Assembly: GCA_965659945.1 (NCBI GenBank)
Contig: CBFHYJ010000074.1
Coordinates: 1-5,710 of the forward strand
Length of the DNA stretch: 5,710 nt
Origin: VMDJ01 sp965659945
Lineage (GTDB): Bacteria > Pseudomonadota > Gammaproteobacteria > Chromatiales > Chromatiaceae
Direction of reading: 5' to 3'
Of this stretch, positions 1 to 4,489 are shown piece after piece; the first letter of the stretch is position 1; each line of letters begins with the position of its first letter. The notes beneath the pieces were generated by a model that saw only the letters and a program-made list of their open reading frames with translations, was not told the origin of the DNA and ran no database searches. A program made the translations under genes and the position numbers.

Positions 1-284
1 TGCAAGCGTTGGTAAAACAGTTTCGTGACGGTGCGCAGTCATTGGGTTTGTCATTGATGCCATCAACGACACCGATCCAACCGGTGGTGCTTGGTGATGC
101 GCATCGCGCGTTGGTGTGGTCTCAGCGCTTACGTGATTTGGGTTTATGGGTGCCGGCAATACGTCCACCAACCGTACCTCGGGATACAGCGCGTTTACGC
201 TTTACGTTTTCTGCAGCACATAGCGCAGCACATGTTGATCGTGCGCTAGAGTCATTGGCGATGTGTCAGCGAGAGTTGGCATGA
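1..284 (+). CDS. bioF: BioF, 8-amino-7-oxononanoate synthase, 3' end only (5' end outside window)
   Basis: This is the C-terminal part of the PLP-dependent enzyme that condenses pimeloyl-ACP with L-alanine to give 8-amino-7-oxononanoate (KAPA), in the cytoplasm. The frame is open from the window edge (first full codon at 3) to the TGA at 282-284, about 93 residues. Visible landmarks match the end of E. coli BioF from memory: the STTPIQP stretch, the VLGD..RAL segment, the strongly conserved IRPPTVP loop, and the following TARLRFTFSAAH strand, whose arginine belongs to the carboxylate-binding part of this aminotransferase-fold family. The PLP lysine lies upstream and cannot be checked. The TTG at 9 is only an internal codon, not a start. 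The stop overlaps the bioH start (ATGA), which supports an operon. I am confident of BioF rather than the related KBL/ALAS enzymes because of the IRPPTVP motif together with the bio neighbours. Confidence 0.95.
   Translation, partial: QALVKQFRDGAQSLGLSLMPSTTPIQPVVLGDAHRALVWSQRLRDLGLWVPAIRPPTVPRDTARLRFTFSAAHSAAHVDRALESLAMCQRELA
271..275 (+). promoter_or_regulatory. Ribosome binding site that fixes the bioH start
   Basis: GAGAG lies five bases before the ATG at 281, inside the last codons of bioF. It supports ATG 281 over the in-frame GTG at 263, which has no comparable purine block and would add six residues not expected in BioH. Confidence 0.5.
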
Positions 285-1039
285 GTTTGAGTGTGCAGCA
301 GCAAGGATCAGGACCTGAGTTAACTTTGTTACATGGTTGGGGAATGAATGCAGCGGTATGGACTTCGATCACGCCAGCTTTGGCCGCGAATTTTCATCTC
401 AATCTCATTGAGCTGCCAGGTCATGGTGAAAGTGATGCTTTGGCAGAGGCGGGTTTAGATCAATGGATCGATGCCGTGTTGGATGTTTCTCCAGTAAAAA
501 GTCATTACTTGGGTTGGTCTTTGGGTGGATTGTTATCTCAAGCGATAGCGCTTAAGGCACCAGAGCGTGTCGATGTAGTGGGCTTAGTGGGTTCTTCGCC
601 AAGCTTTGTTCAACGAGAAGGGTGGCGCGATGCGATGCCGCAATCAACGTTTGATCAATTCGCGAATGCATTGGCGGAGGATGCGGCATCTACTTTAAAG
701 CGTTTTCTGGGTCTTCAAGTGAAGGGGCTTGCAGATGCGCGTGTCATTTTGCGTGATATTGAGCAGGCCTTGGCAACACGTCCCGCGGCAAGCGATATGG
801 GTCTTCAGCAAGGTTTAGCGATTTTGTTAAACACCGATCTACGTAAACAGCTGCAAAGTTTGCAAGGTTCACATTGGTTGTTTGGTGAGCGCGATACCTT
901 GGTGCCGGGTGGTGCGGCGGATGCCGTTTTTCAGTTATGTCCTTCAGCGCAGATAACCACGATCGCTAAGTCGGGTCATGCGCCGATGTTATCGCATGCG
1001 GATGAGTTTCTTACGTGGGTGTTACAGACCTATGGCTAA
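281..1039 (+). CDS. bioH: BioH, pimeloyl-ACP methyl ester carboxylesterase
   Basis: A cytoplasmic alpha/beta hydrolase of 252 residues (E. coli BioH is 256). It hydrolyses the methyl ester of pimeloyl-ACP, ending the BioC-initiated detour through fatty acid synthesis and releasing the substrate for BioF. Seen in the sequence: the oxyanion-side motif LLHGWGMN (residues 16-23), the nucleophile elbow GWSLGG with Ser80, the acid in GERDTLVP (Asp205), and the histidine in SGHAP (His233). The spacing matches the E. coli triad (82/207/235) shifted by two. ELPGHGES (44-51) is the usual hydrolase strand/loop. The start at ATG 281 overlaps the bioF TGA and has GAGAG upstream. The 3' end overlaps bioC by 8 nt. 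A generic esterase is possible from sequence alone, but the position between bioF and bioC makes BioH very likely. Confidence 0.95.
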   Translation: MSLSVQQQGSGPELTLLHGWGMNAAVWTSITPALAANFHLNLIELPGHGESDALAEAGLDQWIDAVLDVSPVKSHYLGWSLGGLLSQAIALKAPERVDVVGLVGSSPSFVQREGWRDAMPQSTFDQFANALAEDAASTLKRFLGLQVKGLADARVILRDIEQALATRPAASDMGLQQGLAILLNTDLRKQLQSLQGSHWLFGERDTLVPGGAADAVFQLCPSAQITTIAKSGHAPMLSHADEFLTWVLQTYG

Positions 1040-1889
1040 TCTAGTTGCTATTGATAAACGTGCAGCGCGTACACAATTTAGTCGCGCGGCAGCTGTTTAT
1101 GATGATGTGGCTGTGCTTCAACATGAGATCGCTGAGCGATTGATTCAGCGGCTTGATTACATTGTGTGTGAGCCAAAAGTGATTTTGGATATCGGTTGTG
1201 GAACGGGTCGTTCCATTGATGCGTTGATGAAGCGTTATCCAAAAGCCAAAGTGGTTGCGTTGGATTTTTCATTACCGATGCTGAAGAAGAGTGCAAAGCG
1301 TGGTCGTTGGTTAAAACGCCCGGCCTGTTTATGCGCAGATATGGATCAGTTGCCGCTTGCAGCAAGTAGTGTGGATTTGGTTTTTTCCAGTTCTGCATTT
1401 CAATGGACGTCAGATATCTCTACAGTATTTAAAGAGATACAGCGCGTGATCAAGCCACAAGGTTTGCTGATGTTTTCATCCTTTGGTCCAGATACTTTGA
1501 AAGAGTTACGTGAGGCCTGGTCTCAAGTGGATGGGTTGCCTCATGTGCATCATTTTCTGGATTTGCATGACTATGGTGATGCATTAGTCGGTGCGCAGTT
1601 TATGGATCCCGTGATGGACCGTGAGGATATGACGCTGACCTATGAATCAGTTGAGCGTTTGTTAAAAGACCTTAAGCAAGCTGGCGTGACCAATGCAGAT
1701 ACGCAACGTAGAAAAGGCTTGTTAGGTAAAGATCGTCTTCAGCAATTAAAAGCCGCGTATGAAATATATCGGCATGATGAGCGACTGCCGTTGAGCTATG
1801 AAGTGATATACGGGCATGCGTGGGGCGCAGTGCAACAGAAACAAGAGGGTGTTGTGATGGTGTCGCCTGAGAGTTTGCGAAAGTCATGA
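1032..1889 (+). CDS. bioC: BioC, malonyl-ACP O-methyltransferase
   Basis: A SAM-dependent class I methyltransferase of 285 residues. It methylates the free carboxyl of malonyl-ACP so that the fatty acid synthase accepts it as a primer for pimeloyl-ACP methyl ester. Visible motifs: the BioC N-terminus with KRAARTQFSRAAAVYD (residues 9-24); SAM motif I DIGCGTG (53-59); ALDFS with Asp78, the likely ribose-binding acid; ADMDQLPL (102-109); SSSAFQW (119-125); and the family-typical VIKPQGLLMFSSFGPDTL (139-156). The C-terminus is longer than E. coli BioC (251 residues) and ends in a YEVIYGHAWG segment plus a short tail, as I recall for Pseudomonas/Xanthomonas-type BioC. I chose ATG 1032 because the BioC N-terminus begins there. 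The longer frame from 978 would add 18 residues read out of frame from the bioH 3' end. There is no good Shine-Dalgarno, so translation is probably coupled to bioH. Confidence 0.95.
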   Translation: MANLVAIDKRAARTQFSRAAAVYDDVAVLQHEIAERLIQRLDYIVCEPKVILDIGCGTGRSIDALMKRYPKAKVVALDFSLPMLKKSAKRGRWLKRPACLCADMDQLPLAASSVDLVFSSSAFQWTSDISTVFKEIQRVIKPQGLLMFSSFGPDTLKELREAWSQVDGLPHVHHFLDLHDYGDALVGAQFMDPVMDREDMTLTYESVERLLKDLKQAGVTNADTQRRKGLLGKDRLQQLKAAYEIYRHDERLPLSYEVIYGHAWGAVQQKQEGVVMVSPESLRKS

Positions 1890-2551
1890 GCGGCATCTTT
1901 GTTACAGGTACAGATACAGACTGTGGAAAAACCACTGTCTCCGTTGCGTTACTCAATGCTTTACGCGAGAAGTGTAAGTCAGTCGCGCCCCTTAAGCCTG
2001 TTGCAGCCGGTGCTGAGCAGGTTAATGGTCAATGGCAAAACGATGATGCTTTGCGATTGATGGAGGCGGCAGTCTGTTCGTTGCCATATAAGGCTGTGAA
2101 TCCTTATTGTTTTAAGCAACCGATATCACCGCATCTCTCTAGAGAAGGGCAGGTGATTGATATGCAGCGTTTGTTGGCGCAATCAAGCGCCTTACAAGCT
2201 GAGCATGATTTAGTTTTGGTTGAAGGTGCGGGTGGTTGGCTGGTCCCATTGGATGAGCACATTGATGTGGCGGATTTGGCTCTGCAGTTAAAGCTGCCGG
2301 TATTGCTTGTGGTGGGCTTGCGCTTGGGTTGTTTGAATCACGCACGTTTAACTGAAAAAGCGATTTTGAGCAGCGGTGCATCTTATCTGGGTTGGATTGG
2401 TTCGGTTGTTGATCCAAATATGTTGGCCTTAGATCAGAACATCGCAACCCTAGAGGAAAAACTGGAAGGCGTTTGCATTGGGATCTTGTCCAACGGTGCG
2501 TCCGAGATTCGCTTTAGACAGGGTGTGGACATCACTATGTGGTGTTCATAG
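1886..2551 (+). CDS. bioD: BioD, ATP-dependent dethiobiotin synthetase
   Basis: A 221-residue cytoplasmic P-loop enzyme (E. coli BioD is about 225). It closes the ureido ring of 7,8-diaminopelargonic acid using CO2 and ATP, giving dethiobiotin for BioB. Seen directly: the P-loop GTDTDCGKTT (residues 8-17) with Lys15; LKPVAAG with Lys37, at the same number as the catalytic lysine of E. coli BioD; a substrate-loop PISPHLS (79-85); VEGAGGWLVPL with Glu113; and a C-terminal VVDP..LALDQNIATLEEKL stretch typical of the family. The ATG overlaps the bioC stop as ATGA, with only a weak GAGAG at 1869-1873 upstream, so coupling to bioC is likely. It appears to be the last gene of the bio unit, since about 250 bases without a convincing gene follow. 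Confidence 0.96.
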   Translation: MSGIFVTGTDTDCGKTTVSVALLNALREKCKSVAPLKPVAAGAEQVNGQWQNDDALRLMEAAVCSLPYKAVNPYCFKQPISPHLSREGQVIDMQRLLAQSSALQAEHDLVLVEGAGGWLVPLDEHIDVADLALQLKLPVLLVVGLRLGCLNHARLTEKAILSSGASYLGWIGSVVDPNMLALDQNIATLEEKLEGVCIGILSNGASEIRFRQGVDITMWCS

Positions 2552-2799
2552 CAGAAGCTAAACAAAAGTAGGAAACCGACTACACTAAATTAGTTAATTA
2601 GAATATCCGAATATTTTTTTATAAAAAAACTTTGTAGATGAGCACAAAGTTATTTAATTGCTCTGCCCGTAACGCCTAGATAATCTCCACACTCAATAAT
2701 TTGTTGGGACTGAAGTTTGTTCCTGTTCTTAAGCTGAGCTGTACGAGCTGAGACCAACAAAAACAATAATAAAGAGTCTGGCTTAGCAGCTGCGTTGTT
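2552..2799. other. Non-coding junction between the bio operon and the DUF2244-cox genes
   Basis: No convincing gene is seen on either strand. The left part (about 2580-2660) is very AT-rich and contains consecutive dyads: AATAT-CCGA-ATATT at 2602-2615, the perfect palindrome TTTTTTTATAAAAAAA at 2614-2629, and the hairpin at 2624-2655. The right part is less AT-rich and carries the arms of a loose inverted repeat that ends over the ATG at 2800. Possible -10 elements are TATAAA (2620-2625) and AATAAT (2765-2770, also at 2695-2700), but neither has a good -35 at 16-18 bp, so I do not call a promoter. A promoter for the downstream unit is nevertheless expected here. Confidence 0.6.
2624..2655. 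terminator. Terminator-like hairpin after bioD, possibly bidirectional
   Basis: AACTTTGT (2628-2635) and ACAAAGTT (2644-2651) are perfect inverted arms around the loop AGATGAGC. After one A/A mismatch, AAA (2624-2626) pairs with TTT (2653-2655). The stem is low in GC. Read on the plus strand it is followed by a weak T-rich stretch (ATTTAATT). Read on the minus strand the right arm is followed directly by a run of seven T. The position, about 75 bases after the bioD stop, fits a terminator for the bio operon. A symmetric 24-bp operator is the alternative. Confidence 0.4.
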
Positions 2800-2803
2800 A
2801 TGG
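2667..2803. repeat. Loose imperfect inverted repeat overlapping the start codon at 2800
   Basis: Several short segments pair in nested order. CCGTAAC (2667-2673) pairs with GTTATGG (2797-2803) using one G-T pair; alternatively AACGC (2671-2675) pairs with GCGTT (2792-2796). CCACACTC (2687-2694) pairs with GAGTCTGG (2774-2781) with one mismatch, and TTTGTTGG (2700-2707) pairs with CCAACAAA (2754-2761) perfectly. The intervening parts do not match well. The collinear order of the pairs suggests a large folded DNA or RNA element, but short matches in 137 bp can also occur by chance. Confidence 0.3.
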
Positions 2804-3288
2804 TTACTACTGAAATAGCGCCAAACCATCTCGAGGGAAGCATCCTTGTGCAACCCAATCAGTCGATGAACTGGCGAGAAACAAAATGGTTTTTACTTGC
2901 TACTGCCGTGATTCTCGGAGGAATCGCTGCGGCCTTTGCATTTCAAGGCTTTTGGATGATTCTTCCATTTGCTGGTATCGAGCTTGCGGCCTTGGCCTAT
3001 TGTTCATTGCGAGTAATTAAGGCTTCGCGTCGTTGTCAGTTAATTACCTTCACTGAAGATGAGGTGATTGTTGAGAAAGGGCAGCGTCGATGTGGCACAG
3101 GTGGAGGTCCTGAGTCATGCTTTGCACTCCCGCGTTGTTGGGCGCGCATTGAAATAGAGAAGCGCATCGGATGGTATCCGTTGGCCGTCAACATCACCGC
3201 TTCGGGTAAGCGAGTTGAAGTTGGTGAGTTTCTCGCAGAAGAAGAAAAACAAGATTTAGCCAAACAGATTAAAAGTTTGTTGGCATAA
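2800..3288 (+). CDS. DUF2244-type small integral membrane protein, function unknown
   Basis: A 162-residue protein recognised as DUF2244-like from its architecture: a short N-terminal strand leading to PNQSMNWR (residues 19-26), two adjacent hydrophobic helices (about 30-48 and 50-72) separated by QGFW, the PFAGIELAALAY segment (56-67), then a cytoplasmic-looking domain with LPRCWARIEIE (110-120) and VEVGEFLAEEEK near the end. Basic residues flank the helices (RETK before, KASRR after), predicting both termini in the cytoplasm. Five cysteines occur, with Cys98, Cys107 and Cys113 in the soluble part. The ATG at 2800 lacks a clear Shine-Dalgarno. A GTG at 2848 is preceded by GAGGGAAG (2833-2840) and is an alternative start, but it would remove the strand before PNQS. 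It ends 27 bases before coxB in the same orientation, so a role linked to the oxidase is plausible but only inferred. Confidence 0.85.
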   Translation: MVTTEIAPNHLEGSILVQPNQSMNWRETKWFLLATAVILGGIAAAFAFQGFWMILPFAGIELAALAYCSLRVIKASRRCQLITFTEDEVIVEKGQRRCGTGGGPESCFALPRCWARIEIEKRIGWYPLAVNITASGKRVEVGEFLAEEEKQDLAKQIKSLLA

Positions 3289-3305
3289 CGAACACTAAAA
3301 ACCTA

Positions 3306-3312
3306 GGGGGAG
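3306..3312 (+). promoter_or_regulatory. Ribosome binding site for the GTG start of coxB
   Basis: GGGGGAG ends three bases before the GTG at 3316, or six from the core AGGGGG at 3305-3310. An in-frame TAG at 3304-3306 excludes an upstream start, and the signal peptide begins exactly at this GTG. Confidence 0.65.
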
Positions 3313-3315
3313 ACA

Positions 3316-4470
3316 GTGAGAGCATTAAAGAATTGGCTCGTTGCAGTCGTAGGAGCTACCGGACTTAGCACTGGTTCAGCTTTCGCAGACTACGCACTGA
3401 ACATGCGTGAGGGTGTTACAGCCACCAGTCAGGCAAACTATGAAATCCACATGATCATTTTTTGGGTATGTGTGGTAATCGGTATCGTGGTTTTCGGTGC
3501 CATGATTTATTCAATGATTGTTCACCGTAAATCCAAAGGTGCTGTGGCAGCCCATTTTCATGAAAGTACCTTGATGGAAATTGTTTGGACCGTAATTCCA
3601 ATCGTGATTCTTATCAGTATGGCTATACCGGCCACTACAACATTACTTGCGATGGAAGATACGTCTAATTCAGACATGACCATTAAAGTTACTGGCGTCC
3701 AGTGGAAATGGAAATACGATTACATTGACGGTCCTGCTGAAGGCGTCTCTATCATCAGTTCTCTACACCCAGACCACAATGAAGCTCGTCTTCTTAAAAC
3801 TGGCCAAACCACTGAGAGCCTCAGAGCTAAATTTGGTGATCAGTATCTTCTAGATGTTGATAACCCATTGGTCATTCCAACCGGTCAAAAGATTCGTTTC
3901 TTGTTAACCGCTGCAGATGTTATTCATGCGTGGTGGGTGCCTGATTTGGGTTGGAAGAAAGATGCCATTCCTGGTTTTGTAAACGAAGCATGGACCAAGG
4001 TTGACAAGCCTGGTGTGTACCGTGGTCAGTGTGCTGAACTTTGCGGTAAAGACCATGGCTTCATGCCTATCGTAGTCGTTGCTAAAGATCCTGCGGATTA
4101 CGCGAAGTGGGTTGAGTCTCAGAAAGGTGCGGCAGCGGATGCGGCAGCAGCAGCTGATCGGGTTTGGATGAAAGAAGAGCTCATCGCTAAAGGCGAGAAG
4201 GTTTACAACACCAACTGTGCAGCGTGTCACCAAGCGAATGGTGCTGGACTTCCTGGCGCGTTCCCAGCGATTGCGGGTAGCGCAATTGCGAACGGAGCAG
4301 CAGCAGCTCACGTAGACACAGTAATGAACGGTCGTGCAGGTACCGCAATGGCCGCTTACAAAAGTATTTTGAACGATGTCGACATGGCAGCCGTACTGAC
4401 TTACCAACGCGCAAGCTGGGGTAACAATGGTTCGGTTGTTCAGCCTGCTGACATCAAATCAATACGTTAA
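3316..4470 (+). CDS. coxB: Cytochrome c oxidase subunit II (CuA) with fused C-terminal cytochrome c domain
   Basis: CoxB/CtaC, 384 residues, carries electrons from cytochrome c to CoxA on the periplasmic face of the inner membrane. In order: a signal peptide with probable cleavage after SAFA (residues 21-24); two membrane helices (about 46-68 and 89-111); the aromatic QWKWKYDY strand (129-136) used in electron transfer; and the CuA cupredoxin domain with His204, Cys239, Glu241, Cys243, His247 and Met250, a complete ligand set (motif CAELCGKDHGFM). An Ala-rich linker (271-280) leads to a cytochrome c domain with CAACH (301-305) and a likely axial Met345 in GTAMAAY. The length exceeds plain subunit II because of this fusion, as in Pseudomonas-type aa3 oxidases. 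It starts at a GTG with a strong GGGGGAG site. It follows the DUF2244 gene by 27 bases and precedes coxA by 19, consistent with one transcript. Confidence 0.97.
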   Translation: MRALKNWLVAVVGATGLSTGSAFADYALNMREGVTATSQANYEIHMIIFWVCVVIGIVVFGAMIYSMIVHRKSKGAVAAHFHESTLMEIVWTVIPIVILISMAIPATTTLLAMEDTSNSDMTIKVTGVQWKWKYDYIDGPAEGVSIISSLHPDHNEARLLKTGQTTESLRAKFGDQYLLDVDNPLVIPTGQKIRFLLTAADVIHAWWVPDLGWKKDAIPGFVNEAWTKVDKPGVYRGQCAELCGKDHGFMPIVVVAKDPADYAKWVESQKGAAADAAAAADRVWMKEELIAKGEKVYNTNCAACHQANGAGLPGAFPAIAGSAIANGAAAAHVDTVMNGRAGTAMAAYKSILNDVDMAAVLTYQRASWGNNGSVVQPADIKSIR

Positions 4471-4476
4471 GACTTA

Positions 4477-4482
4477 AGAGGG
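4477..4482 (+). promoter_or_regulatory. Ribosome binding site of coxA
   Basis: AGAGGG sits seven bases before the ATG at 4490 in the 19-base coxB-coxA gap. It is a strong site that supports this start and independent initiation of coxA. Confidence 0.65.
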
Positions 4483-4489
4483 TATAGCT

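Noticed and set aside
263..280. Earlier GTG start for bioH at 263
   Set aside because: Adds six residues not typical of BioH and lacks a ribosome site; ATG 281 has GAGAG and an ATGA overlap.
978..1031. Earlier start for bioC inside bioH
   Set aside because: The extra 18 codons are the out-of-frame end of bioH with a Cys/Arg-rich non-family sequence; BioC homology begins at ATG 1032.
2529..2545. Hairpin ACATCAC-TAT-GTGGTGT at the end of bioD as a terminator
   Set aside because: The stem needs a G-T pair, lies inside the coding sequence and has no T-run after it.
2732..2752. Direct repeat AGCTGAG (2732-2738 and 2746-2752) as an operator or iteron
   Set aside because: Only two 7-base copies with a self-complementary AGCT core; no further copies and no associated gene, so likely chance.
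2667..2803. Integron attC recombination site
   Set aside because: The ends CCGTAAC and GTTATGG depart from RYYYAAC/GTTRRRY at two positions each, no integrase or cassette array is present, and the neighbours are core housekeeping genes.
2650..2858. Two overlapping minus-strand reading frames (67 and 60 codons) across the bioD-cox junction
   Set aside because: No recognisable motif, no ribosome site, and they run into the start of the DUF2244 gene on the opposite strand; best explained as chance open frames in non-coding DNA.
3904..4414. Long minus-strand open frames inside coxB (167 and 75 codons)
   Set aside because: They are antisense to the CuA and cytochrome c domains, have Cys/Arg-rich implausible composition, and no ribosome site.
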